From: an uncultured delta proteobacterium
GTDB taxonomy: Bacteria > RBG-13-61-14 > DRUE01
DNA: 5,276 bases
Direction of reading: 5' to 3'
NCBI GenBank assembly: GCA_903930515.1
Contig: CAIYYW010000150.1
Location: forward strand, 1 to 5,276
This document shows, piece by piece, positions 1-5,276 of this stretch (the first letter of the stretch is position 1; the number at the start of each line of letters is the position of its first letter). Position numbers and translations under genes: made by a program. The notes below the pieces were generated by a model. The model was not told the origin of the DNA and searched no databases. It saw only the letters and a list, made by a program, of their open reading frames with translations.

Positions 1-6
1 AAAAGT

Positions 7-36
7 TATAAATTAAAAACAAGCATAAAAAGGGGG
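7..36 (+). promoter_or_regulatory. Possible -10 box and Shine-Dalgarno site for the first gene
   Basis: The 46 bases before the first gene are strongly A/T-rich. TATAAA at 7-12 matches five of six bases of a sigma-70 -10 box, but any -35 box would lie outside the window. AGGGGG at 31-36 is a plausible Shine-Dalgarno site, 10 bases before the ATG at 47, which is slightly long. The ribosome site is more secure than the promoter. Confidence 0.35.
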
Positions 37-46
37 TAAACTGAAA

Positions 47-634
47 ATGCCGGAAAAAACCCAGGACCGTTATGTCAAGGGAACCTTTTTGACCGCGCTG
101 GCGATGATCATTAATCACCGGAAGGATCTGGACTGGGTCAAGAGCACCACTTTGACCCCCAAGGATTTGGAGCTGATCCGGGACCGGATTTTGGCCTCCT
201 CCTGGTATGAGATCGAATTGTTCGAGCGGATGGGATACGCGACTTTCAAGATGGTGGGAAAGGATCGGCCGGAAGCCGCTTACGAGTTCGGCGAAAACAT
301 TATGTGGCAGAACCTGGTTAAAATTTACCGCAACAGCCTGGTCCGGAACGATCCGACTGACGCTTTGAACCGCTTCGCCTTTTTGTATCAAGGGATCTTT
401 TTCAATACCGGAGCCGCGGAATTTAAGCCCGAAACCACGGCTGGAAATTTCCGGATCACCGACCCCTTCGGCATCCCAACCCCGGAATCCTTCATCCCCA
501 TGCTCAAGAGCCTGCTCAAAAAAATCGTATCCGAAAACCAGGCCAAAAATATCCGGGTCACTTGCCCCGAAGAAGCCTCGTTCTTCTCCCAAAAAATATA
601 TTCCGCCACCTATCAAATCTCCTGGGAAAAATAA
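47..634 (+). CDS. TIGR02265/DUF2378-like protein of unknown function
   Basis: This is a 195-residue soluble protein with no signal peptide or membrane segment. Its layout resembles the TIGR02265 (DUF2378) family, known as a set of paralogues in Myxococcus and distantly similar in shape to V4R/heme-NO-binding-like folds. The points of resemblance are VKGTFL at residues 10-15, ILASSWYE at 48-55, a helix with GKDRPEAAYEFG at 71-82, the segment IMWQNLVKIYR at 85-95, and a C-terminal half that ends in a beta-like strand, ATYQISWE (187-194), after a single Cys at 173. The family's molecular role is unknown, so no function is assigned. The ATG at 47 is preceded by AGGGGG and fits the family's usual N-terminus. 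The gene converges on the carbamoyltransferase with 45 bp between stops. The coding call is firm; the family call rests on recalled motif layout and needs a profile search. Confidence 0.72.
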   Translation: MPEKTQDRYVKGTFLTALAMIINHRKDLDWVKSTTLTPKDLELIRDRILASSWYEIELFERMGYATFKMVGKDRPEAAYEFGENIMWQNLVKIYRNSLVRNDPTDALNRFAFLYQGIFFNTGAAEFKPETTAGNFRITDPFGIPTPESFIPMLKSLLKKIVSENQAKNIRVTCPEEASFFSQKIYSATYQISWEK

Positions 635-679
635 TCGCGCCAGGTCTGGAGCAATGTGGCCGGGCCCGGGAGATGGAAA
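635..679. other. Convergent intergenic gap with a 10-bp palindrome
   Basis: This 45-bp gap separates the stop of the first gene from the stop of the carbamoyltransferase. It contains the perfect palindrome CCGGGCCCGG at 660-669 and a small CCAG/CTGG dyad at 640-649. Neither makes a convincing stem-loop followed by a T-run on either strand, so a factor-independent terminator cannot be called. Confidence 0.4.
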
Positions 680-2506
680 TCAATCAAGCGGGAAGTTGGA
701 TTGCCAGGAGTCTTTGGGTTCGGGCCAGGGGGGCTGGTTTTTTTTGTCAAGCAGGTAATTCCCGATGGCGAGGAAATCCATTTCGGTTCGCATAAAGCAT
801 TGGTAGGCGTCTTCAGGGGCGCACACAATCGGCTCTCCCCGGATATTGAAGGAGGTGTTGATGATCATCGGGCATCCGGTGAGCCTCTTGAATTCCCGGA
901 TCAGGCGGTAATACTTCGGGTTGTCCTGCTCCTTCACGGTCTGCAAGCGCGCGGAATAATCAATATGAGTGATGGCCGGAACCGCCGACCGCTCAACCTT
1001 GAGCTGGTCCAGGCCTTTCAAATATTTATCCTGCGCCCGGACCGGGTTTCTTTTTTCCGGCTGGACATAGGCGGTCAGAAGCATATATGGACTTTCGGCG
1101 CCAATCTCAAAATATTCCGGGGTGTCCTCCAGGATCACGCTCGGGGCAAAGGGCCGGAAGGATTCGCGGTATTTGATCTTGAGGTTCATAATTTTTTGCA
1201 TCTCGCGATTCCGGGCGTCGGCGAGGATGGATCGGGACCCGAGGGCGCGCGGGCCGAATTCCATTTTTCCCTGGAACCATCCCAGCACTTTTCCCTCCGC
1301 GATCAGTTGCGCGGATCTTTTGATCAGATCGTCTTCGGAAAGGCGGGTTGAGGGGGCGGAGAATTTTTTCAAGGCGGCTTCAATCTCCGGGTCGGAAAAA
1401 GCCGGCCCGATCAAACTGGCTTTTTGCCGGTCTCTCTCTTCCATCGGCTCGCGCGGCCGGCCCAGATAACGATGCCAGGCATAAAGCGCGGCCCCGAGCG
1501 CGCCCCCGGCGTCGCCCGCGGCCGGCTGGGTCCAGAGTTGCTGGAACGGTCCTTCCCGCAAAAGCCTCCCGTTGCCCACGCAGTTGAGCGCGACCCCTCC
1601 GGCCAGGCAGAGGTTTTTCATTCCGGTCTTTTTATGCGCGGTGTTGGCGAGCTTGAGCATAATCTCTTCGGTGACCGCCTGGACCGAACGGGCCAAATCC
1701 ATTTCGCGATCGGTGATTTGCTGTTCGGGTTTTCGCGGAGGGCCGTTGAAGAGAGCGGCGAATTTTTTATTGGTCATGGTCAGCCCGACCATATAGTTGA
1801 AGTATTTGAGGTTGAGCCGGAAGGACCCGTCATCCTTGATGTCAATCAGTTCCCGCTTGATCCGGTCAACATATTTAGGCTCTCCGTAGGGCGCGAGTCC
1901 CATCAGTTTGTATTCGCCTGAGTTTACGCGGAACCCGCAGAAATAGGTGAAGGCGGAATAGAGCAGGCCGAGGGAATGAGGGAACTTGATCTCGGCCAGG
2001 ATTTGCAGGTCGCGTCCGCGTCCGATCCCGTAGCTGGTGGTGGTCCACTCGCCCACGCCGTCCATCGTGAGGAAAGCGGCTTGCTCGAACGGAGAGGGAT
2101 AGAAACAACTGGCCGCGTGCGAGTAATGATGCTCCGGGAAAATAATCTTTCCCCGGCAATCCTTCATCTCTTCCTCAAGCAGGCTTTTGATCCAGAGCTT
2201 GCGCTTAAGCCAGAGGGGCATTGCCTGAAGGAACGATTGAATCCCCATGGGGGCGTAAGTCAGGTAGGTGAAGAGCAGCCGCTCAAACTTGATGAAGGGC
2301 TTGTCATAAAAGGCCACCACCTCCAAATCTTTCGGCTCCAGCCCGGCCAACTCCAAACAAGACCGGATCGCATGGGCCGGAAATTCCGGGTCATGCTTTT
2401 TCCGCGTGAACCGCTCCTCCTGGGCGGCGGAAATAATTTCACCGTCTTTCACCAGACAGGCGGCGCTATCGTGATAAAACGAGCTTATGCCCAGAATATT
2501 AGTCAT
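680..2506 (-). CDS. NodU/TobZ-family O-carbamoyltransferase
   Basis: This 608-residue protein belongs to the carbamoyltransferase family of NodU and TobZ, which moves a carbamoyl group from carbamoyl phosphate, via carbamoyl-adenylate, to a hydroxyl on a sugar or natural product. The N-terminal Kae1-like domain begins MTNILGISSFYHDSAACLVK, with His12. Putative metal ligands are His126 and His130 in HHYSH, Asp149 in TMDGVGEW, and Asp332 in GDAGGALGA. LCLAGGVALNCVGNGRL lies at 299-315. GPRALGSRS (418-426) and FRPFAPSVI (450-458) lead into the C-terminal domain with GCPMIINTSFNIRGEPIV (544-561). Length is normal and no key motif is missing. The start at 2506 is chosen because family homology begins there. 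The frame stays open to 2620 with ATGs at 2590 and 2605 and a TTG at 2620, but the extra residues look like leader, not protein. The natural acceptor cannot be inferred because no biosynthetic partner lies nearby. Confidence 0.95.
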   Translation of the reverse strand: MTNILGISSFYHDSAACLVKDGEIISAAQEERFTRKKHDPEFPAHAIRSCLELAGLEPKDLEVVAFYDKPFIKFERLLFTYLTYAPMGIQSFLQAMPLWLKRKLWIKSLLEEEMKDCRGKIIFPEHHYSHAASCFYPSPFEQAAFLTMDGVGEWTTTSYGIGRGRDLQILAEIKFPHSLGLLYSAFTYFCGFRVNSGEYKLMGLAPYGEPKYVDRIKRELIDIKDDGSFRLNLKYFNYMVGLTMTNKKFAALFNGPPRKPEQQITDREMDLARSVQAVTEEIMLKLANTAHKKTGMKNLCLAGGVALNCVGNGRLLREGPFQQLWTQPAAGDAGGALGAALYAWHRYLGRPREPMEERDRQKASLIGPAFSDPEIEAALKKFSAPSTRLSEDDLIKRSAQLIAEGKVLGWFQGKMEFGPRALGSRSILADARNREMQKIMNLKIKYRESFRPFAPSVILEDTPEYFEIGAESPYMLLTAYVQPEKRNPVRAQDKYLKGLDQLKVERSAVPAITHIDYSARLQTVKEQDNPKYYRLIREFKRLTGCPMIINTSFNIRGEPIVCAPEDAYQCFMRTEMDFLAIGNYLLDKKNQPPWPEPKDSWQSNFPLD

Positions 2507-2591
2507 TGCCTCTGCATAAAAATTAACACAGGCAGGACCATTCTTCAAGCATCCAAAAATAATCGGCGCCCGGAAGAATATTTTAGTCATT
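2493..2591 (-). repeat. Imperfect direct repeat duplicating the carbamoyltransferase start region
   Basis: On the plus strand AGAATATTAGTCATT (2493-2507) recurs as AGAATATTTTAGTCATT (2575-2591), identical except for two inserted T's. Read on the minus strand, both copies begin AATGACTAA. The downstream copy is the chosen start (Met-Thr-Asn-Ile-Leu) and the upstream copy reads Met-Thr-Lys-Ile-Phe. The two ATGs are 84 bp apart, a multiple of three, so they share a frame. Confidence 0.75.
2507..2534 (-). promoter_or_regulatory. Possible stem masking the carbamoyltransferase ribosome site
   Basis: Read as minus-strand mRNA, TGCCT (plus 2530-2534) can pair with AGGCA (plus 2507-2511), which directly abuts the ATG. 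The loop is 18 bases and rich in A/T. The only Shine-Dalgarno-like bases, AGAGG (plus 2509-2513), are just 2 bases from the ATG and fall partly in the stem. Five base pairs with a long loop is weak, so this is only a candidate for low or regulated translation initiation. Confidence 0.2.
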
Positions 2592-2621
2592 TTGACCGAT
2601 GCCATAGAATCTGCTAACAAT
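2592..2621 (+). promoter_or_regulatory. Possible sigma-70 promoter for the ZIP transporter gene
   Basis: TTGACC at 2592-2597 matches five of six bases of the -35 consensus. After an 18-base spacer, AACAAT at 2616-2621 matches four of six bases of the -10 consensus; the alternative TAACAA at 2615-2620 has a 17-base spacer but matches only three. Transcription would start near 2628, giving a very short leader that still contains the AGGAG ribosome site. A facing TTGACT on the minus strand (plus 2622-2627) could be the -35 of a promoter for the carbamoyltransferase, but no good -10 follows it. Confidence 0.38.
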
Positions 2622-2631
2622 AGTCAAGCTC

Positions 2632-2636
2632 AGGAG
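2632..2636 (+). promoter_or_regulatory. Shine-Dalgarno site of the ZIP gene
   Basis: AGGAG lies 8 bases before the ATG at 2645. This is near-ideal spacing and fixes the start of the transporter. Confidence 0.8.
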
Positions 2637-2644
2637 ATAAGAGA

Positions 2645-3397
2645 ATGCTGGTCTGGACTTACACATTGGTGAGCGTATTTATTGTCAGCGCCATATCGCT
2701 GATCGGCATTTTTACGCTCAGCTTAAAAGAAGGCTTTCTGCAAAGGATTTTGCTCTATATGGTCAGCTTCGCCGTGGGCGGCCTGCTCGGAGACGCTTTT
2801 ATTCACCTGATCCCGGACGCGTTTGAAAAATTCCAACATTCCTTGATCCCCTCGCTCCTGATCGTTTCCGGGATGATGATTTTTTTCGTGATGGAAAAAA
2901 TCGTGCGCTGGCGGCATTGTCATACGCCCACTTCGGAGCATCATCCGCATCCGGTGGTTTTTATGAACCTGGTGGGGGACGGGATCCATAACTTCTTTGA
3001 CGGCGTCGTGATCGGGGCCAGCTTTGTGGTGAGCGTCCCGCTCGGGATCACCACCACCCTGGCGGTGATCCTTCACGAAATCCCCCAGGAGATCGGCGAC
3101 TTCGGAATCCTGGTTTATGGCGGCCTGACCGTGCGCAAGGCCCTGATCCTCAATTTCCTGATCGCCCTCACCGCCTTTGCCGGCGCCATCGTTTCCCTCC
3201 TGATCGGCCCCCATCTCAAGGGATACTCCGAGGCGATGTTGCCGATCACCGCGGGAGGTTTTATTTATATGGCCACCGCTGATTTGGTGCCGGAGTTGCA
3301 GCAGGGTTGCGAGGTCAAGGTCTCTGAATCCTTGATCCAGTTGGCCTTTATCCTGCTCGGGATTGGACTGATGGCGATGATGATCCTGATTGAATAA
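2645..3397 (+). CDS. ZIP-family divalent metal transporter (LIV-1/KE4-like)
   Basis: This 250-residue integral inner-membrane protein has the ZIP fold and probably moves Zn2+, Fe2+ or similar ions into the cytoplasm. Hydrophobic segments lie near residues 5-26, 34-56, 67-86, 117-139, 165-188, 197-212 and 228-249, with another around the 140-161 metal-site helix, consistent with eight helices. Metal-site motifs are HNFFDG (115-120: His115, Asn116, Asp119) and HEIPQEIGDF (144-153: His144, Glu145, Glu149). A third conserved stretch is FIHLIPDAF (52-60). The TM5 motif matches the HExPHExGD pattern of the eukaryotic LIV-1/KE4 branch except that Gln148 replaces the second His. A short loop, residues 91-102, has five His and one Cys and may act as a metal-sensing or delivery loop. 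The ion is not determinable from sequence alone. The gene is monocistronic and divergent from the carbamoyltransferase. It ends 6 bp from the end of the convergent oxidoreductase gene, with no terminator between them. Confidence 0.95.
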   Translation: MLVWTYTLVSVFIVSAISLIGIFTLSLKEGFLQRILLYMVSFAVGGLLGDAFIHLIPDAFEKFQHSLIPSLLIVSGMMIFFVMEKIVRWRHCHTPTSEHHPHPVVFMNLVGDGIHNFFDGVVIGASFVVSVPLGITTTLAVILHEIPQEIGDFGILVYGGLTVRKALILNFLIALTAFAGAIVSLLIGPHLKGYSEAMLPITAGGFIYMATADLVPELQQGCEVKVSESLIQLAFILLGIGLMAMMILIE

Positions 3398-3403
3398 TCC
3401 GGC

Positions 3404-4897
3404 TCAAGGTTTAGAGGCGGCGAACCGGCGGTGATCCTTGGCGCAGATCAATTGGATGATTTCTCGGCCGTGGAGCGCGGCTGGGGGCAGTCCTCCTCCG
3501 GGCTGGACCCATTGTCCGATCATAAAGAAATTATCCAGGCCGGGCAGGGTCCGCTTCATCCTCATCATAATGGTTTTGGTGGTCATCAGCCATCCTTCCA
3601 TAGATCCCTGCCAGTTCCCGGTGTAGCGCTCAAAGGTAAGCGGGGATGCCACATCCACCATCTCCACCTCTTCCGAAATTCCCGGATGCCTCTGCTCCAC
3701 CATCCCGATCACCAGGTCCGCGATCTTTTGCTTCTCGGTCTCGTAGCGCTCGCTGTCCTTTGCCAGCTCCTTCCAATAATTGATGTCGGATAAAAAGCGG
3801 CAGACCAGCACGCTCTTCCCGGCCGGGGCCAGGGTCGGGTCAAAGGAGTAGTTGTGGATGGAAAATCCATCTTGATTTTCGCCGGCAACCGTGATCGGTT
3901 GGTCCAGAAGATATGCGGACAGGCTCGGCTCTTTGGACAAATCCCGGTTCACTCCCAGGGAAACCTGGACCAGCGATTTAAAAATCGGCAGCTTCTCGTA
4001 GCGTTCCTTGATCTCCTGATCCAGGTATTTTCCATCCAGCATCTTGAAGATGGTGGCATAACCGTCAGCCGCGGAGATCACAAAATCCGCCCGATGCTCG
4101 GTCCCGTCCGCGAGTCTGATCCCGACCGCGCGGTTATTCTCGGTCAGAATTTTTTCCACCCGCGACTTGTAGCAGACCTTCCCGCCCAGGCCCAGGTATC
4201 GCTTCTCAATGGATCGGGCGAATTCCAGCGATCCCCCGATCGGATATCCCGCGGTCTTCTTGCTCATCCAGGCCAGGGTAAGGATCAGGGCGGCCATCGG
4301 GAAATCGGGAAGGCCGAAAATCCCCGCAAAAGCCTTGCGCAAGAACGGGTCCTGGAATCTTTCCGCGAACTTCCCCAGGCTCAGCTTGCTCCATTTCACG
4401 AACGGAAGCAGATAGGGCGCCATCTGATAGTAACTTTTCGCCTTGTCCAGCAAAGATTTCATCTCACTGGGCTTGCCCAGGGGCAGATCAAAATCCATGA
4501 ACTTCCGGATCGCGCCGGTTAATTCTTTGATCGGATTTTCATCCGCGGGAGAAAGCTCCAGCAGATGCTTTTCCAGCCGGTTTACCTCGGTATAAATGAT
4601 CAGGGTCTTGCCGCTCTCATCCTGGACGCGAAGATATTCCGGGTGGTCTATATATTTCCGGCCCTGGATCGCGCCCAGTTCCTGCCAGATCTGATGGAAG
4701 CTGATCCCGGGCCTGGACCCGACCAGCCAGTGGATGCATCCGTCAACCGTGTATCCCTTCCGTTGCCAGGAGGTGCAAAGCCCGCCCGGCTTATCGTGCA
4801 GCTCAAAGATGGTGGTCTCAAACCCGTTCATCCGGCCGTAACATCCCGCTGATAATCCCGCCATCCCCGCGCCGATAATAATAATGGATTTTGCCAT
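3404..4897 (-). CDS. CrtI/CrtISO-like FAD-dependent oxidoreductase
   Basis: This 497-residue flavoprotein belongs to the phytoene desaturase / carotenoid isomerase / retinol saturase group, usually annotated as NAD(P)/FAD-dependent oxidoreductase. The N-terminal Rossmann fold has GAGMAG (9-14) and Glu32 at the end of the second strand, which should bind the FAD ribose, followed by the GG pair at 38-39. Other family marks are YPIGGSLEFARSIEKR (218-233) with GLGGKV (236-241), ISAAD (274-278), the CrtISO-like FERYTGNWQGSMEGW (422-436), and the C-terminal FAD-closing segment GQWVQPGGGLPPAALHGREI (461-480). Length is typical and there is no sign of decay. It lacks a signal peptide. Substrate is uncertain: no phytoene synthase, cyclase or other carotenoid gene is in the window, and many members act on other polyenes or lipids. 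The start is supported by AGGAG 7 bases upstream. Confidence 0.93.
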   Translation of the reverse strand: MAKSIIIIGAGMAGLSAGCYGRMNGFETTIFELHDKPGGLCTSWQRKGYTVDGCIHWLVGSRPGISFHQIWQELGAIQGRKYIDHPEYLRVQDESGKTLIIYTEVNRLEKHLLELSPADENPIKELTGAIRKFMDFDLPLGKPSEMKSLLDKAKSYYQMAPYLLPFVKWSKLSLGKFAERFQDPFLRKAFAGIFGLPDFPMAALILTLAWMSKKTAGYPIGGSLEFARSIEKRYLGLGGKVCYKSRVEKILTENNRAVGIRLADGTEHRADFVISAADGYATIFKMLDGKYLDQEIKERYEKLPIFKSLVQVSLGVNRDLSKEPSLSAYLLDQPITVAGENQDGFSIHNYSFDPTLAPAGKSVLVCRFLSDINYWKELAKDSERYETEKQKIADLVIGMVEQRHPGISEEVEMVDVASPLTFERYTGNWQGSMEGWLMTTKTIMMRMKRTLPGLDNFFMIGQWVQPGGGLPPAALHGREIIQLICAKDHRRFAASKP

Positions 4898-4904
4898 TCA
4901 ACCT

Positions 4905-4909
4905 CTCCT
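4905..4909 (-). promoter_or_regulatory. Shine-Dalgarno site of the oxidoreductase gene
   Basis: On the minus strand AGGAG is followed by 7 bases and then the ATG at 4897. A strong site at ideal spacing supports this start. Confidence 0.82.
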
Positions 4910-4921
4910 AAACTAATCTCG

Positions 4922-4946
4922 CTCCGGTCTTGATCATACCCCGGAG
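4922..4946. repeat. Inverted repeat spanning the oxidoreductase -10 region
   Basis: CTCCGG at 4922-4927 and CCGGAG at 4941-4946 form 6-bp inverted arms around a 13-base centre. The centre includes the minus-strand -10 box TATGAT (plus 4933-4938). The arrangement is what a repressor operator would look like, but it could be chance in CCGG-rich sequence. Confidence 0.35.
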
Positions 4947-4960
4947 TTTTCATTCCGCAA
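4933..4960 (-). promoter_or_regulatory. Probable promoter of the oxidoreductase gene
   Basis: On the minus strand TTGCGG (plus 4955-4960) is followed by a 16-base spacer and TATGAT (plus 4933-4938). The -10 matches five of six consensus bases and the -35 matches only three, starting with TTG. Transcription would begin near 4926, leaving a leader of about 30 bases with the ribosome site. A weak -35 would fit a promoter that needs an activator. Confidence 0.45.
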
Positions 4961-4963
4961 AAT

Positions 4964-4976
4964 AACCGGGCCGGTT
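4964..4976. repeat. 13-bp inverted repeat in the divergent spacer, possible operator
   Basis: AACCGG and CCGGTT are perfect inverted arms around a single G at 4970. The repeat sits 3 bp upstream of the oxidoreductase -35 box, centred about 44 bases before its predicted start, where activators often bind next to a weak -35. It is upstream of the lipoprotein promoter too. A single-base loop excludes an RNA hairpin, so protein binding is the likelier role if it has one. Confidence 0.4.
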
Positions 4977-4982
4977 TGGGGC

Positions 4983-4989
4983 TTAGTCA
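4983..4989 (-). repeat. TGACTAA heptamer between the two divergent promoters
   Basis: TGACTAA on the minus strand lies about 60 bases from both predicted transcription starts of this spacer (near 4926 on minus and 5045 on plus). The same heptamer occurs at 2499-2505 and 2583-2589 on minus and at 5066-5072 on plus, and I found it nowhere else in the window on either strand. Confidence 0.4.
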
Positions 4990-5009
4990 GGGCCCACGAC
5001 CCACTCACA

Positions 5010-5038
5010 TTTACATTGCTTTCAAAATTCCTTATACT
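5010..5038 (+). promoter_or_regulatory. Sigma-70 promoter of the lipoprotein gene
   Basis: TTTACA at 5010-5015 and TATACT at 5033-5038 each match five of six consensus bases and are separated by exactly 17 bases. Transcription would start near 5045, giving a leader of about 49 bases. This is the best promoter in the window. Confidence 0.75.
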
Positions 5039-5064
5039 CTTAAAACCAGGCAAAGCAGGTTTTA

Positions 5065-5085
5065 ATGACTAACTAAAAAGGGAGG
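5065..5085 (+). promoter_or_regulatory. Leader with tiny upstream frame and strong Shine-Dalgarno site
   Basis: GGAGG at 5081-5085, within AAAGGGAGG, is 8 bases before the ATG at 5094 and decides that start. Earlier in the leader, ATGACTAACTAA (5065-5076) reads as a three-codon frame plus stop and contains the fourth TGACTAA copy. Its own ribosome site is poor, so translation of it is doubtful. Confidence 0.65.
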
Positions 5086-5093
5086 ACTTTAAG

Positions 5094-5276
5094 ATGAAAG
5101 GGTCTAACCAGGGACTTGGTTTTATGGCAATCATTGGTCTTTTGTGCGCCATTTTCCTCATTCAAACCGGATGCCAGGGGGAGGGGTCCGCAGAGACCAA
5201 TCCCGCTTCTGGAATCTCGGGATTTGACAGCGTGGGAAGTTATGCCAAAGGACTCAACACCAAGATCACGGCAGGA
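5094..5276 (+). CDS. Probable lipoprotein, N-terminal part only
   Basis: The first 61 codons of a gene run open to the window edge, with no stop seen. The protein starts with a short polar stretch (MKGSNQGLG), followed by a hydrophobic core at residues 10-23 and Cys27 in IQTGC. This looks like a signal peptide cleaved before a lipid-modified Cys. The lipobox is imperfect, since Gln24 replaces the usual Leu or similar residue at -3. If Cys27 is not modified, ordinary signal peptidase cleavage or an N-terminal anchor remains possible. After the Cys the chain is Gly/Ser-rich and flexible (GEGSAETNPASG), then SYAKGLNTKI, which I do not recognise. The gene has a strong promoter and ribosome site, so high expression is plausible. 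It is divergent from the oxidoreductase gene and may share regulation with it. Function is unknown. Confidence 0.8.
   Translation, partial: MKGSNQGLGFMAIIGLLCAIFLIQTGCQGEGSAETNPASGISGFDSVGSYAKGLNTKITAG

Noticed and set aside
621-670. Possible factor-independent terminator between the first gene and the carbamoyltransferase
   Set aside because: The dyad before the minus-strand T-run (plus 627-630) pairs only 3-4 bp with a tight loop, and the 10-bp palindrome at 660-669 has no loop and no adjacent T-run.
656-1351. Long plus-strand open frame of 231 codons opposite the carbamoyltransferase gene
   Set aside because: It lies wholly antisense to the 3' part and downstream edge of a clear family member. 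It has no ribosome site, and its translation shows no recognisable domain. It is a by-product of the opposite gene's codon bias.
1976-2617. Plus-strand open frame of 213 codons across the carbamoyltransferase start and spacer
   Set aside because: It has no Shine-Dalgarno site and no recognisable motif, and it runs antisense to the conserved N-terminal domain. It is a shadow frame.
2507-2620. N-terminal extension of the carbamoyltransferase to the TTG at 2620
   Set aside because: The extra 38 residues have no family counterpart, the upstream starts lack ribosome sites, and the family's conserved N-terminus begins at the ATG at 2506.
3854-4522. Plus-strand open frame of 222 codons opposite the oxidoreductase
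   Set aside because: It is antisense to a confidently identified flavoprotein. Composition mirrors that gene, and no domain or ribosome site is seen.
47-5276. A multi-gene novel system such as a defence island or biosynthetic cluster
   Set aside because: The five genes alternate strands, have separate signals, and belong to unrelated functions. No nuclease, toxin, reverse transcriptase, repeat array or peptide precursor is visible.

Overview
The window holds five protein-coding genes in strictly alternating orientation (+, -, +, -, +). Each appears to be its own transcription unit. No RNA gene, insertion sequence, CRISPR array or phage part is visible. By eye the GC content is moderate, a little above half in the genes and lower in the spacers. 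Shine-Dalgarno sites are strong (AGGAG, GGAGG) and sigma-70-like boxes are present. A probable lipoprotein and a TIGR02265/DUF2378-like protein point to a Gram-negative-type bacterium, perhaps of the former Deltaproteobacteria or a related environmental lineage. The phylum cannot be fixed from this sequence.

Layout. 47-634 (+) encodes a 195-residue soluble protein resembling the TIGR02265/DUF2378 family, of unknown function. It converges on 680-2506 (-), a 608-residue NodU/TobZ-type O-carbamoyltransferase with an intact metal site and C-terminal domain. A 138-bp divergent spacer separates that gene from 2645-3397 (+), a ZIP-family divalent metal transporter of the LIV-1/KE4-like type. The transporter ends 6 bp from the end of 3404-4897 (-), a 497-residue CrtI/CrtISO-like FAD-dependent oxidoreductase. 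A second divergent spacer (4898-5093) carries recognisable promoters on both strands. It leads to 5094-5276 (+), the start of a probable lipoprotein cut by the window edge.

The genes do not form an obvious pathway. The carbamoyltransferase has no sugar, antibiotic or Nod-factor genes next to it here, and the desaturase-like enzyme has no visible carotenoid partners. I see no new multi-gene system. The signals most worth a second look are regulatory. The heptamer TGACTAA occurs four times, counting both strands, and all four copies lie in or at the edges of the two divergent spacers. The carbamoyltransferase start region has an in-frame imperfect copy 84 bp upstream. Two inverted repeats sit in the desaturase promoter region.
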